Shown here: piece after piece, positions 29,001 through 37,585 of the stretch
Position numbering within the stretch: the first letter of the stretch is position 1
Layout: every line of letters begins with the position of its first letter
Origin: Marinilabilia salmonicolor JCM 21150
GTDB lineage: Bacteria; Bacteroidota; Bacteroidia; Bacteroidales; Marinilabiliaceae
NCBI RefSeq assembly: GCF_000259075.1
Contig: NZ_AJKI01000007.1
Coordinates: 62,001 to 126,000, forward strand
DNA: 64,000 bases
Direction of reading: 5' to 3'
Notes under the pieces: generated by a model
The model's database searches: none
What the model was told of the DNA's origin: nothing
The model's input: only the letters and a program-made list of their open reading frames with translations
Translations under genes and position numbers: made by a program

Positions 29001-29373
29001 TTCCGAGCTGGATTTTACCATCAAATTTGAAGCTGATTCTGAAATGATGCGAATTGTCGTACGCAATATTCTTTCCAACGCCATCAAGTTTACTCCTTAT
29101 AAAGGCCAGATATCCCTAAAGTCAGAAGTTAATCACAATCAGCTAATTGTCTCTATATTAGATTCCGGACAAGGATTAACTCCCGGGCAGATTGAAAAAA
29201 TAAAACAGCCAACTCAAATTTTTTCCACCCCCGGAACTCACGGGGAAAAAGGCTCAGGCCTTGGGCTTACAGTCTGTAAAGAATTTATAGAGCGACATGA
29301 TGGAAAGCTAATTGTAGAAGGTTATCCCGGAAAAGGAAGTCGATTTGGATTTATTTTGCCCTTGCATCATTAA
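26038..29373 (+). CDS. Two-component propeller sensor histidine kinase
   Basis: Inner-membrane sensor of 1111 residues. A signal peptide (1-22) is followed by a long periplasmic double beta-propeller of Reg_prop repeats (about 35-690; recurrent motifs such as GYIWIGTIDGLNRYD and NLWVATSNGLNRM). Then come a Y_Y_Y domain (about 700-780), one membrane helix (about 787-810), a coiled coil, HisKA with phospho-accepting H895 in VIAHDVRAPF, and HATPase_c with NAIKFT, DSGQGLT and GSGLGLT boxes. It ends there, so it lacks the receiver and AraC domains of full hybrid systems that control polysaccharide loci. ATG 26038 is chosen because it opens the signal peptide; a TTG at 25999 adds 13 non-signal residues. 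No response regulator is adjacent. Confidence 0.9.
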   Translation: MRVLVTFLLLIWGQLVFYGQAQKLFFKSIPAQKQLSSQFTTSITQDKNGYIWIGTIDGLNRYDGHDMHVYRNNEEQNTGLGNNNIQTLYADSKNRVWVATAWGVSVYIPEIDTFKMIASAESPNGLDFTVINQIAENRNNEIMVASGSSIYQYNELKKQFVPVIELEGGEIASFCFGSNNDLWVGQNEAGGIHHFRHNKKYEERQLPGWISESQAKTLNEFEITDLVYNDSLLWLSTRGNGITQFNFINKTTNRFLTEDYNAFVIDIYVDKQGFLWTCDYAGLKRYNPEKSTFVDYYEEPDGSNNVKKNPIAIFQDRQLNYWVIYSEKGFDFSQKERGFQLFDATPESYWPLGDENVYSIAEDRHGNLLTGGFNGGITVFQWSEGTVSHFMADSKNPASLAEGSIFDLHLDNENDMWVASYSGGLQKYNPRTNGFISYSHDSNDPESIAGNDIRAIEEDTHGNFWLAVHGVGIDYFNKKTGTFTHYTTKNSNLSIEWTNHILLDSENNLWVATSNGLNRMNADTDTFKVYLSYGNDSRKSIKSNDVICIHETPDSTIWVGTTFGLYSYSPETDDFTFHSENFNNQYICSIEHDINGNLWVSTHGGIRQFNPENNQVFNFDKSDGLQANDFNLKSSYRDGKGNLFFGGPEGLNSFDPTKIKYNLIPPTVVFTDLKIFNESVDDYGNDSPLARHISYADTITLDHSDKFFSISFTAINFINPSRNRFAYKMEGFEDRWHYIGNKREATFTNLFPGTYTFHVKAANNDGIWNEKGSSIIVKVKPPWYMTIWFQISMIVLLFIVIYLVVRIRTRILRHQKVALTALVKERTKRLNERNVSLKKRTVELDDINQELEKQKLTIQKQADELKTQAEELQQSNDNLQKLNNTKDRLFSVIAHDVRAPFNTIIGFSSILKELFNEGENNLSREYAGYIYDSSNQVLALMENLLYWARSQTNEINLNPGIVSIKGIFEDNLSLLKESMIKKGIQLNSSELDFTIKFEADSEMMRIVVRNILSNAIKFTPYKGQISLKSEVNHNQLIVSILDSGQGLTPGQIEKIKQPTQIFSTPGTHGEKGSGLGLTVCKEFIERHDGKLIVEGYPGKGSRFGFILPLHH

Positions 29374-29430
29374 TTTTTCTTTATCAGTTACCTCTCCGAT
29401 TCAAATATTTTATATTTTTGTAGTAAAATT

Positions 29431-29502
29431 GCGGAAGTAGCTCAGTGGTAGAGCATCAGCTTCCCAAGCTGAGGGTCGCGGGTTCGATCCCCGTTTTCCG
29501 CT
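29431..29502 (+). tRNA. tRNA-Gly (anticodon CCC)
   Basis: Acceptor GCGGAAG pairs with TTTCCGC with one G-U pair; anticodon stem CAGC/GCTG surrounds loop TTCCCAA (anticodon CCC). The T arm has GGTTCGATCCC. CCA is not encoded. A -7 box TATTTTTG lies at 29413-29420, 10 nt upstream. Confidence 0.95.
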
Positions 29503-29505
29503 CAT

Positions 29506-29535
29506 AAAAAAGCCCGGTATTTTCCGGGCTTTTTT
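29506..29535. terminator. Bidirectional terminator between tRNA-Gly and thrA
   Basis: AAAAAAGCCCGG (29506-29517) and CCGGGCTTTTTT (29524-29535) form a 12-bp stem flanked by A- and T-runs. It can end tRNA-Gly on the plus strand and thrA on the minus strand. Confidence 0.9.
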
Positions 29536-29559
29536 ATGTTTATCTATTTAACGTAGTTT

Positions 29560-31995
29560 TCAAACATTGGCTACTTTAATAATGTCCGCAAACACACCGG
29601 CAGCCGTAACATCAGCACCCGCTCCATATCCTTTGATCTGCATTGGGTGTTCAAAATAATGCTCCGACCAAATCAGCACAATATTATTGCTTCCCTCCAG
29701 ATCGTAAAACGGATGAGACCTGTCCACCTCCATCAGTCCTACAACAGCTTTTCCATCAGACGTTAACCGGGCGCCATAACGAATTTTTTTACCTTCTTTC
29801 ATGGCATTTTGCCTTCTTTCTTCAAAGGGCGCGTCCAGTTCTTTCACCTTTACCATAAATTCTTCAAGAGAAGGCATATCCAGATACTTTTGAGGCACAA
29901 ACGGTTCCACCTGAACATCAGATTCTTCAATACTGTACCCCGACTCCCGTGCAAGAATCAATGATTTTCGAACCACATCGGTACCACTAAGGTCAACCCG
30001 TGGATCGGGCTCACTAAATCCTTTTTCTTTAGCTTCAATGATAACCTCCGACAGGGGCTTATCTTCCGAAAGAGTATTGACAATGTAATTCAGGGTTCCG
30101 GAAAGCACCGCCTCCAATCTTACAATTTTATCTCCACTGCGCACCAGATCATTAATCGGTGCGATAATGGGAAGTCCTGCTCCCACATTGGTTTCAAAAA
30201 AGAACCTGACCCCTTTTTCACGGGCAGTATCTTTCAATTTTTTATATGTGGAAAAGGACGAAGAACTGGCAATTTTATTGGCCGTAACAACTGAAACGTT
30301 GGCATCCAACAGCGACTGATATATGGAAGCCACTTCCCCACTTGCGCTGCAATCCACAAACACACTGTTGGCCAGGTTCATCTCAATAATCTTGTCTCTG
30401 AAATCCCCGACTGTCCCGGCAATGCCCTCTTTATCAAGCTTCTCTATTGCCGTTGATGCATCCATCCCTTCATTGTTAAGTATCATTCCTTTTCTTCCCG
30501 CAAGACCAATTAATCTGATTTTCAGCCTGTTCTCTTTCATGAGTTTTTCACTCTGAGCTGCAATTTTATTCAGAAGTTTACTTCCTACAGTTCCTTTACC
30601 CACCAGGAACAGGTTCAACCGTGAATAATCAGAAAGGAAGAACGATTCATGAATAACATTCAAGGCTTTCTTGATATCTCGTTCCTTAATAACAAAGGAA
30701 ATATTCAACTCTGAGGCTCCCTGGGCAATTGCATATACATTTACCCCGTTTTTGCCTACACTGTTAAAAAGAAGCCCTGACATTCCGGTCGTATGCTTCA
30801 TATTCTCACCCACAATGGCCACCACTGCCATTTGGTCATCAATATCTATTCCGCTGATGTGCCTGTCTTCAAGTTCTCTTTTAAACTCTTTCTCAATGGC
30901 TTTTCGTGCCTTTGATGACTGGTCACTTTCAATAACTATACTGATGCTGTTCTCCGAGGATGCCTGAGAAATCAAAATCACATTAATTTCCTGAGCTGCC
31001 AGGGATGCAAATAAGCGCATGGAGATGCCGGAGACACCCACCATTCCCATTCCGTGAACCGTGAGCAAGGATACGTTTTTTATAGAGGAAATCCCCTTAA
31101 TCTGTCTGGGTTTTGGCGTCTCTTTATGCCCGTCAATCAGTGTTCCCGGGGCTTCAGGGTTAAAGCTGTTTTTTATGGTGATGGGAATTTTTTTCTGATA
31201 AGCCGGCAAAATGGTTGGCGGGTATATCACTTTGGCACCGAAATGAGACAATTCCATTGCCTCAGCATAACTCAGGTGTTCTATGCAGTAAGCCCTGCTA
31301 ATGACCTTCGGATCAGCAGTCATAAAGCCATTCACATCGGTCCATATTTCAAGCATACTGGCATTGAATGAGGCTGCCAGCAAAGAAGCAGTATAATCCG
31401 ATCCACCGCGTCCTAAAGTGGTATTGTCTCCCTTTTTATTACTGCTGATAAATCCGGGAAACAAAGATATTTTGTCAAGATCGGAAGCTATCGCCGGAAG
31501 CAGGTTGTTGGTGGCTTCCAGGTCCACCTGGCTCTTGCCGTATTCCACAAATGTTTTGATGTATTTACGACTGTCAAACCATTTTGCATCCAAAAAGGAA
31601 GAAATGATTTTTGACGAAAGCCTTTCTCCAATTCCAGATATGCTTTCCAGACTTTTTCTGCTTAGCTCCCGTATCAGGAAGACGCCTTTGGTAATGGAGT
31701 TGAGTTCATCCAATTCGGGGGCTACCAAATCAGAAACTTCCTGTTGCTTTTTTTCATCTGAAAACAGACTAACAATGGTATTTTGATGAATTTCAACAAT
31801 TTGTTTGACCTCAGAGGCGTACTGGCCATCTCCTTCAGCGGCCATTGTGGCTGCTTTAATGAGTCTGTCAGTTATTCCCCCCAGGGCCGACACCACAATT
31901 ACAACCTGGTCGTTCTGGTTTTGGATAATATCTTTTACTCTTCGAATATTGTCGGCTGAACCAACGGATGTGCCTCCAAATTTCAGTATCTTCAT
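29560..31995 (-). CDS. thrA: Bifunctional aspartokinase/homoserine dehydrogenase
   Basis: Catalyses the first and third steps from aspartate towards homoserine. In 811 residues the aspartokinase domain (about 1-285) starts with the KFGGTSVGS loop and includes the TLGRGGSDYTA block near 212. Two ACT regulatory segments follow (about 300-450, AQEINVILISQASSENSIS and VNVYAIAQGASELNIS). The homoserine dehydrogenase domain (about 455-811) has the NAD(P) segment LFLVGKGTVG, VTANK near 560, NVGAGLPI near 595 and KGFSEPDPRVDLSG near 668. The ACT domains imply feedback inhibition, as in E. coli ThrA. It has its own promoter with a leader of about 33 nt, too short for an attenuator, and lies 25 kb from thrC. 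Confidence 0.96.
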   Translation of the reverse strand: MKILKFGGTSVGSADNIRRVKDIIQNQNDQVVIVVSALGGITDRLIKAATMAAEGDGQYASEVKQIVEIHQNTIVSLFSDEKKQQEVSDLVAPELDELNSITKGVFLIRELSRKSLESISGIGERLSSKIISSFLDAKWFDSRKYIKTFVEYGKSQVDLEATNNLLPAIASDLDKISLFPGFISSNKKGDNTTLGRGGSDYTASLLAASFNASMLEIWTDVNGFMTADPKVISRAYCIEHLSYAEAMELSHFGAKVIYPPTILPAYQKKIPITIKNSFNPEAPGTLIDGHKETPKPRQIKGISSIKNVSLLTVHGMGMVGVSGISMRLFASLAAQEINVILISQASSENSISIVIESDQSSKARKAIEKEFKRELEDRHISGIDIDDQMAVVAIVGENMKHTTGMSGLLFNSVGKNGVNVYAIAQGASELNISFVIKERDIKKALNVIHESFFLSDYSRLNLFLVGKGTVGSKLLNKIAAQSEKLMKENRLKIRLIGLAGRKGMILNNEGMDASTAIEKLDKEGIAGTVGDFRDKIIEMNLANSVFVDCSASGEVASIYQSLLDANVSVVTANKIASSSSFSTYKKLKDTAREKGVRFFFETNVGAGLPIIAPINDLVRSGDKIVRLEAVLSGTLNYIVNTLSEDKPLSEVIIEAKEKGFSEPDPRVDLSGTDVVRKSLILARESGYSIEESDVQVEPFVPQKYLDMPSLEEFMVKVKELDAPFEERRQNAMKEGKKIRYGARLTSDGKAVVGLMEVDRSHPFYDLEGSNNIVLIWSEHYFEHPMQIKGYGAGADVTAAGVFADIIKVANV

Positions 31996-32034
31996 TCCTG
32001 ATTTATTTTTCTATTACAAGTAGTATGGAACTCG

Positions 32035-32068
32035 CAAATGTAGCAAAAAAGAGATAAAATATGACAAA
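32035..32068 (-). promoter_or_regulatory. thrA promoter
   Basis: On the minus strand TTTG (32065-32068), a 22-nt spacer and TACATTTG (32035-32042) match TTTG-N17-23-TAnnTTTG fully. The box ends 40 nt before the thrA start. Confidence 0.75.
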
Positions 32069-32183
32069 TGTTATGACTTTAGGTAACCTGATTTGTTTAA
32101 AAATTGAAAACCAATAAAACGAGTATGGAACTTTGATTTCACAAAACTGCCTAGGATTGGGAAAACTCGCTAACGTTCGGTTT

Positions 32184-33053
32184 TCACCACTCAATACCGG
32201 CTATATCAAATTTTTTGGGAACAAAATTTCCGGTGCTGTTATCATATTGCCATAAGTGTTCAATGCCATGATATAGTAGCATTTCAGCAACCTCTGTAAA
32301 TCCGGAAAGCAGATTTTCCGGTTTGTGAGCATCGCTGCTCAAAGTCATTGGAACATTGTTTTGAGACATCCATTTAAAATGATCTGATGAAGGGAAAGTG
32401 TACTCAGCCGCATCATAATATTTTGTATTTATCTCCACAATTACATTCTTCTCAGCAGCCAGCTTCAGGGTACTCCTCACCTCTTCCACGTACCAGTCGG
32501 AAGTTTCATCAAAAAAGAACCGGTTTCTGTTGTGCATTCTAATTTTATCCGGATGTCCAAGTATCCGGGGTGGTTCTTTTTCCAGCATTTCTTTTTGCAA
32601 ATTGAAATACCGTTTTATAATTTTTCGGATGTCACCCCAAAAAATTTCGTCCACTCCTTTAACAAATTTTGGTGTGGCATCGTCAATGGAGAAAGGAGTC
32701 CCGTCATGAAACGCATCAACAAAGTGCACCGAGCCTACGGTATAATCCAGTAATGCATTCGGAATACGCGAATGCTGAGGCCCGGCACAGTCGGGAATAT
32801 AATCAACCTCCAGAGCTGAAAGCAGATTAATTTGATTATGGTATTTTGTTTTAAGGTCAGCCAATTCCTTTAAATACAGTGGAAGTTTCCCGGAAAGCAT
32901 ATTCCAGTCTGTAGAAAATGGCACCGGAGCATGACTGGAAATCCCTATGGTATTCATTTCTAAATCAATGGCTTTAAGTACGTATTCTTCAGGATTACCC
33001 TGTCCGTCGCAATAAAACGAATGTCCGTGATAATTGGCCCAACTTCTGTCCAT
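32184..33053 (-). CDS. PHP-domain histidinol-phosphatase-like hydrolase
   Basis: Metal-dependent phosphoesterase of 289 residues, most similar in layout to HisK-type histidinol phosphatases; the substrate is inferred. The PHP motif I is YHGHSFYCDG, giving metal ligands H9 and H11 and D16. Further ligands are in GISSHAPVPF (His near 40), ALEVDYIPD (Glu near 81), GSVHFVDAFHD (His near 113), ILGHPDKIRMHN (His near 164), EINTKYYD and TLSSDAHKPE (Asp-x-His near 242). It is not in a his operon here. It lies 189 nt upstream of thrA on the same strand, but thrA has its own promoter. Confidence 0.8.
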   Translation of the reverse strand: MDRSWANYHGHSFYCDGQGNPEEYVLKAIDLEMNTIGISSHAPVPFSTDWNMLSGKLPLYLKELADLKTKYHNQINLLSALEVDYIPDCAGPQHSRIPNALLDYTVGSVHFVDAFHDGTPFSIDDATPKFVKGVDEIFWGDIRKIIKRYFNLQKEMLEKEPPRILGHPDKIRMHNRNRFFFDETSDWYVEEVRSTLKLAAEKNVIVEINTKYYDAAEYTFPSSDHFKWMSQNNVPMTLSSDAHKPENLLSGFTEVAEMLLYHGIEHLWQYDNSTGNFVPKKFDIAGIEW

Positions 33054-33408
33054 AAAATTACATTTTTCTGGTTCTGATTGCTTTGATTACAAATAAAGGG
33101 ATAAAAGGCTTAAACCGCAAAAAGAAGGTCAGCTGCCTTTCCGGATTTCATCGAACTTATGCCTTTGAAAACCACAAACTCATTTTGCAAAAAAAACCTG
33201 AATATCAAAGATATGTGCACTAAAAGGAAAAACCTTGCTTTTAGGAGTACTGATTTATTTACAGAAACCTGATGGTATGGGGAAATCCAGTTTTACTGTT
33301 TCCTTTCAGGTTATTAGAAAACTTCAATGTGAAATCTTATAAATAAAACAGTTAAAAATAGTGGTAAGGTTCGGTTGCAATGACTAATTTTGCACCCCTA
33401 AATTCACA
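33054..33408 (+). other. Divergent spacer with prfC -7 element
   Basis: No gene. TAATTTTG at 33385-33392 fits the -7 consensus 16 nt before the prfC start; the -33 region lacks a clear TTTG. Nothing else was recognised. Confidence 0.45.
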
Positions 33409-34989
33409 ATGACAATGACATTTAAAGAAGAGATAAAACGCCGACGCACTTTTGGTATTGTAAGTCACCCCGATGCCGGAAAGACCACGCTGACCGAGAA
33501 ATTCCTGTTATTCGGAGGTGCCATTCACGTTGCCGGGGCGGTAAAATCCAATAAAATAAAGAAAACGGCTACTTCCGACTTCATGGAGATTGAGAAGCAA
33601 AGAGGAATATCTGTGGCTACTTCGGTTATGGGATTTGAGTACAACGGATACAAAGTGAACATACTTGACACCCCCGGACACCAGGACTTTGCAGAAGACA
33701 CTTATCGTACTCTTACCGCAGTGGATAGTGTAATTATAGTTATTGATGCTGCAAAAGGAGTGGAGGCACAGACCCGGAAACTCATGGAGGTTTGCCGGAT
33801 GCGTCAGACACCTGTGATTGTCTTCGTTAACAAAATGGATCGCCCTTCACGGGATCCTTTTGAAGTATTGGACGAAATAGAAGAAGAACTCAAAATAGAG
33901 GTACGTCCTTTAAGTTGGCCAATTGGAAACGGACCCGATTTTAAGGGTGTTTACAATCTGTTTGATAAAAGCTTGTATCTGTTTACGCCCAACAAGCAAA
34001 CCCTGGAGGAAGGTCTGAGTCTGGATGTTCATGATAACCAGCTATCAGAGGAGATTGGGAAGAATTCAGCCAATACGCTTCGCGAAGAGCTGGAACTGGT
34101 AGAAGGTGTTTATCCTGAATTCGATAAAAATCCGTATCTTGAAGGTAAGCTTGCTCCTGTGTTTTTTGGTAGTGCTTTGAATAATTTTGGAGTCAGAGAA
34201 CTTTTGCATTGTTTTCTGGAAATAGCACCCCCTCCCCGTCCATCAAAAGCTGAGGAGCGGATTGTAGAACCCGATGAGGAAAAGTTTAGTGGATTTGTTT
34301 TTAAAATTCATGCCAACATGGATCCAAATCATCGAAATAGATTGGCTTTTGTAAAGATTTGCAGTGGGCATTTTCAACGAAACACCAATTACCAGCATGT
34401 GCGGTTAGGTAAACAAATGAAGTTTAGCAGTCCGACGGCTTTTATGGCAGAAAAAAAATCCATCGTAGAGGACGCTTTTCCGGGCGATATTATAGGAATT
34501 CCGGATTCGGGAAATTTCAAGATTGGCGATAGTTTGAGCGAAGGTGCTCCTTTGAATTTCAAAGGATTGCCAAGTTTCTCTCCGGAACTTTTCCGATATA
34601 TTGAAAATGCAGATCCGATGAAATCCAAACAGCTCGCCAAAGGAATTGATCAGCTGATGGATGAGGGAGTTGCCCAGTTGTTTGTCAGCCAGTTTAACGG
34701 GCGAAAAATCATTGGTACGGTGGGTGCTCTTCAGTTTGAGGTGATTCAGTACCGGTTGTTACACGAGTATGGAGCCTCCTGCCGTTATGAACCCATTAAT
34801 TTGTATAAAGCCTGCTGGCTGGAAGCTGAAGATCAGGCCGAATTACAGGATTTTAAAAAGCGAAAGAACCAGTATATGGCCACTGATAAGTCTGGACGTG
34901 ATGTTTTTCTGGCAGATTCTTCCTATATGCTCGACATGGCCAAAGAGAACTTTAAGGGCATCAAGTTTCATTTCACCTCTGAGTTTTAA
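33409..34989 (+). CDS. prfC: Peptide chain release factor 3
   Basis: Translational GTPase that recycles RF1 and RF2 from the ribosome after termination. The 526 residues match the E. coli length of about 529. G1 is SHPDAGKTT (19-27), the switch I/II region holds [11 protein letters not shown] and DTPGHQDF, and G4 is NKMD. The GTPase domain is followed by domain II (about 290-390) and domain III (about 400-526, [15 protein letters not shown]). A second ATG sits two codons in (MTMTF), so the start could be 33409 or 33415. The UPF0316 gene follows after 11 nt, suggesting an operon. Confidence 0.95.
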   Translation: MTMTFKEEIKRRRTFGIVSHPDAGKTTLTEKFLLFGGAIHVAGAVKSNKIKKTATSDFMEIEKQRGISVATSVMGFEYNGYKVNILDTPGHQDFAEDTYRTLTAVDSVIIVIDAAKGVEAQTRKLMEVCRMRQTPVIVFVNKMDRPSRDPFEVLDEIEEELKIEVRPLSWPIGNGPDFKGVYNLFDKSLYLFTPNKQTLEEGLSLDVHDNQLSEEIGKNSANTLREELELVEGVYPEFDKNPYLEGKLAPVFFGSALNNFGVRELLHCFLEIAPPPRPSKAEERIVEPDEEKFSGFVFKIHANMDPNHRNRLAFVKICSGHFQRNTNYQHVRLGKQMKFSSPTAFMAEKKSIVEDAFPGDIIGIPDSGNFKIGDSLSEGAPLNFKGLPSFSPELFRYIENADPMKSKQLAKGIDQLMDEGVAQLFVSQFNGRKIIGTVGALQFEVIQYRLLHEYGASCRYEPINLYKACWLEAEDQAELQDFKKRKNQYMATDKSGRDVFLADSSYMLDMAKENFKGIKFHFTSEF

Positions 34990-35000
34990 AAGATAGAATA

Positions 35001-35579
35001 ATGATTACAGAAGGCTTTTGGTACACGTGGGTTTTGATTCCGGCACTAATATTTATTGCCCGGGTTGCAGATGTAAGCATCGGAACCATACGGATTGTTT
35101 TTGTTTCCAAAGGATTGAAGCTGCTGGCTCCCTTGCTTGGCTTTTTCGAGATTTTTATTTGGCTCCTTGCCATGACTAAAGTTTTTGAAAATCTTGATAA
35201 CTGGTTTTATTTCATTGCTTATTCTGCCGGTTTTGCCACCGGAAATTATATTGGATTACTTATTGAAGAAAAGCTGGCACTGGGATACGTTAATTTACAA
35301 ATAATCACGCAGAAATCGGGAATTGATCTGGCCCGTAAACTTTCGGATGAAGGTTTCGGGGTAACCTGGAACGACGCCAATGGATCGCGTGGTGAAGTAA
35401 CGGTGATTTATTGTGTTATTAAGCGTTCCAATTTTAAGCGCGTTTCAGAAATAATCAAAAAATACAATCCACGGGCTTTTTATACCATTGAGGATATTCG
35501 TTTTGCAAATCAGGGCGTTTTTCCAATGCGCACCATTCAGCGTTCCGTGGGCTACTTCCCCTGGAGAAAGGGAAAATAG
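35001..35579 (+). CDS. UPF0316/DUF2179-family membrane protein
   Basis: Inner-membrane protein of 192 residues. Three hydrophobic helices (about 9-27, 38-60, 66-90) carry the family block ARVADVSIGTIRIVFVSKG (20-38). A cytosolic C-terminal domain (about 95-192) resembles DUF2179, a small alpha/beta module with the segment GFGVTWNDANGSRGEVTV. Function is unknown; some relatives are proposed ligand or second-messenger sensors. It starts 11 nt after prfC and converges on the exonuclease gene, with no terminator in the 13-nt gap. Confidence 0.85.
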   Translation: MITEGFWYTWVLIPALIFIARVADVSIGTIRIVFVSKGLKLLAPLLGFFEIFIWLLAMTKVFENLDNWFYFIAYSAGFATGNYIGLLIEEKLALGYVNLQIITQKSGIDLARKLSDEGFGVTWNDANGSRGEVTVIYCVIKRSNFKRVSEIIKKYNPRAFYTIEDIRFANQGVFPMRTIQRSVGYFPWRKGK

Positions 35580-35592
35580 TGCGAACCCTATA

Positions 35593-36969
35593 TTAATATT
35601 TCAGAATCTTTGTGCTACGATTGGCATTGTTACGAAGCCAGGAACGCACGATCTGACGACTGTCCCGGTTATCAGTTCCTCCAGCCAGATAATCTTCCAA
35701 ATCATCGGGTTTATGAATCGGGTTTTCATTTTGAATCCATCCATAACCTTTTACCGAGTTTCGGGTAATCCATACGAATGATTGTTCCCCTGTTTCCCTT
35801 CCGTCGTCAAAAATCACAAAATTCCGGGAGGCAAAATTCAGGTGTTCCATCATTTTTTCAGCTCTGATGTTATAAGACTCCGAAGATTCCTCACCCACGC
35901 AGGCTCCATTACATAAATGCACCGAATGATTGAAACATGCTCCGGTTGATTGTTCCAACCCGCAAAGTCTGTGACATAATCCAAATTCGTCGGCCCAACC
36001 CAATAGAGCCGCGACTGCCGCATCTTTTGTTGAGAAGGAATCCATCGGTTGATTGACATTGTCTTTTAACCTGTCAATGAAGAATCTGTGAAAACCATTG
36101 CGGTCCTTGATTGAATAGATACCCCAGTTAAAAAGTGTACGGCGCCCGGCTCGGTTGAAGAGTGGTTTTTGTTGTTTAATTTCATCAGATTCCTTGAGTA
36201 AAGCAACCAATTCACTACCGGTAAGTTCAAAACTTACATCTACCAATTGTTCTTTCATTCTGAGGCTTCGTTTTCCTTTTGCTGAAAGATGAGAAAGTAC
36301 CCGTTTGCGAATATTTTTGCTCTTACCAATATAGATTACATCTTTCTCCGCATTGTGAAAATAATAGATACCGGGGGCTTCGGGAAGTTGACGTAATTTA
36401 GCCATTTCCAAATCGGGATGAATACCTTTAATGTCCAGATCCTGTTCAGCAAAAATATAGTCACCTTGTTGATCAATCAATCGATTTAACAACAAAGCAG
36501 TTGCATGAGCATCGCCCCCTGCCCTATGCCTGTCTGAAAGAGGAATTCCCAAATCATGACAAATATTTCCAAGACTGTAGGATCGATGGCCTGGAATAAT
36601 TTTCCTGGACAGACGGACGGTACAAAGTACCTCACGTTGATAATTGAATCCCAGTGACTCAAACTCCTTTTTTACAAAATTGTAATCAAATGGAGCATTA
36701 TGAGCCACGAAGATGGTATCCTCAGTAATTTCAACGATTTTTTTGGCTATTTCAAAAAAACGGGGGGCATCTTCAACCATCTGGTTGGTAATGCCAGTCA
36801 GTTGACTGATATAAGGAGGAATATGGCATTCCGGGTTAACCAAAGAGACAAATTCATCAACAATCTTCTTTCCCTGCATTACATAAATGGCAATTTCTGT
36901 AATACGACCAATTCCGGCTTTACCCCCTGTGGTTTCTATATCAATTACTGAATATTTTGGCAAGTCCAT
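35593..36969 (-). CDS. DEDDh exonuclease fused to a UvrC-like GIY-YIG nuclease
   Basis: Two nuclease domains in 458 residues. The first (about 1-170) is a DnaQ-like 3'-5' exonuclease with Exo I DIETTGG (7-13), Exo II AHNAPFDYNF near 92 and Exo III HRAGGDAHATA near 143. The second (about 195-290) is a GIY-YIG domain with PGIYYF and VIYIGKSKNIRKRVLSH, as in UvrC and Cho. It is followed by a four-cysteine cluster (C-x3-C, GACF, LCNGACVG, about 334-370) like the UvrC cysteine segment. There is no UvrC C-terminal endonuclease or HhH part. The domain pair is known in several bacterial phyla and presumably acts in DNA repair; the exact role is inferred. Confidence 0.85.
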   Translation of the reverse strand: MDLPKYSVIDIETTGGKAGIGRITEIAIYVMQGKKIVDEFVSLVNPECHIPPYISQLTGITNQMVEDAPRFFEIAKKIVEITEDTIFVAHNAPFDYNFVKKEFESLGFNYQREVLCTVRLSRKIIPGHRSYSLGNICHDLGIPLSDRHRAGGDAHATALLLNRLIDQQGDYIFAEQDLDIKGIHPDLEMAKLRQLPEAPGIYYFHNAEKDVIYIGKSKNIRKRVLSHLSAKGKRSLRMKEQLVDVSFELTGSELVALLKESDEIKQQKPLFNRAGRRTLFNWGIYSIKDRNGFHRFFIDRLKDNVNQPMDSFSTKDAAVAALLGWADEFGLCHRLCGLEQSTGACFNHSVHLCNGACVGEESSESYNIRAEKMMEHLNFASRNFVIFDDGRETGEQSFVWITRNSVKGYGWIQNENPIHKPDDLEDYLAGGTDNRDSRQIVRSWLRNNANRSTKILKY

Positions 36970-37216
36970 GTTGCAAATTTATTAAATTCCACTGAACCTG
37001 ATTGCAGGATGGATCATTAATCAGTTTTCTGTTTGGTGAGAAAGGCAGGCATCAGGCCAAAAATAAAGTCTGTTTTTATATTGGTTAAAACGAAGACCGG
37101 CGACATCAATTAGGCAGGTCAAAAAAGTCCCTTAAAACTTTATTTTTTTTGGTAACTGACCATCAGATACATCCGGGGAATAGCAATGGCTTAACCGTTA
37201 AAAAAGCCTCAATTGC

Positions 37217-37247
37217 TTGCATACGACAGCAGTTTAGGCTACTTTTG
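37217..37247 (+). promoter_or_regulatory. Promoter of the 6S-like RNA
   Basis: TTG (37217-37219), a 20-nt spacer and TACTTTTG (37240-37247) match the phylum consensus apart from one -33 base. Predicted start is near 37254, just before the closing stem of the RNA. Confidence 0.65.
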
Positions 37248-37253
37248 TATTAG

Positions 37254-37490
37254 AACATTGACTTAAGAAATGCCACGCCGGTATTATTGATTGTTAAACT
37301 CAACACTACAATTATACCGAGTAAAACTATCTGGGAAAAGGGCAGGCCTCAACCTTCGGGTTGTCTTCGGACACGGAGGATCCCCGCTTTTCAGGTGTAC
37401 TCAAATCCTGTCGTCAGGAGTTTAAATAATCCAACCGGCGTGGCGCCTATTATATAAAAGGTAATTCGTTTATTCGGGTTACCTTTTTTT
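37254..37490 (+). ncRNA. ssrS: Probable 6S RNA (Bacteroidales type)
   Basis: Non-coding RNA gene with its own promoter and terminator; no ORF on either strand. The body closes by GCCACGCCGGT (37272-37282) pairing perfectly with ACCGGCGTGGC (37434-37444), extended by ATTATT/AATAAT. Inside lies a large AU-rich bubble. An upper stem begins with GAAAAG (37335-37340) and CTTTTC (37387-37392) and contains the UUCG hairpin CAACC-TTCG-GGTTG. A small hairpin TCCTG-TCGT-CAGGA (37406-37419) occupies the 3' side of the bubble. Closing stem, open bubble, upper stem and 3'-bubble hairpin, with a 5'-to-3' stem distance of 173 nt, are the layout of 6S RNA, which binds housekeeping RNA polymerase. The identity rests on architecture, not on a sequence match. 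Confidence 0.6.
37457..37490 (+). terminator. Intrinsic terminator of the 6S-like RNA
   Basis: AAAGGTAATTCG (37457-37468) pairs along 12 bp, with two G-U pairs, with CGGGTTACCTTT (37475-37486) around loop TTTATT and runs into further T. Confidence 0.9.
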
Positions 37491-37538
37491 CTTATTTTTT
37501 TTGCCCCCCCTTTCTGATGTAATACAGCTGCAATAAAG

Positions 37539-37580
37539 AAAGGCTGCAATCGACTTATGAATAGTCAATTACAGCCTTTG
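37539..37580 (-). terminator. Terminator of the tRNA-Gly/tRNA-Leu operon
   Basis: On the minus strand AAAGGCTGTAATTGACT pairs with AGTCGATTGCAGCCTTT with two imperfect pairs around loop ATTCATA, followed by CTTTATT. It starts 6 nt past the tRNA-Leu 3' end. Confidence 0.75.
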
Positions 37581-37585
37581 AATCG

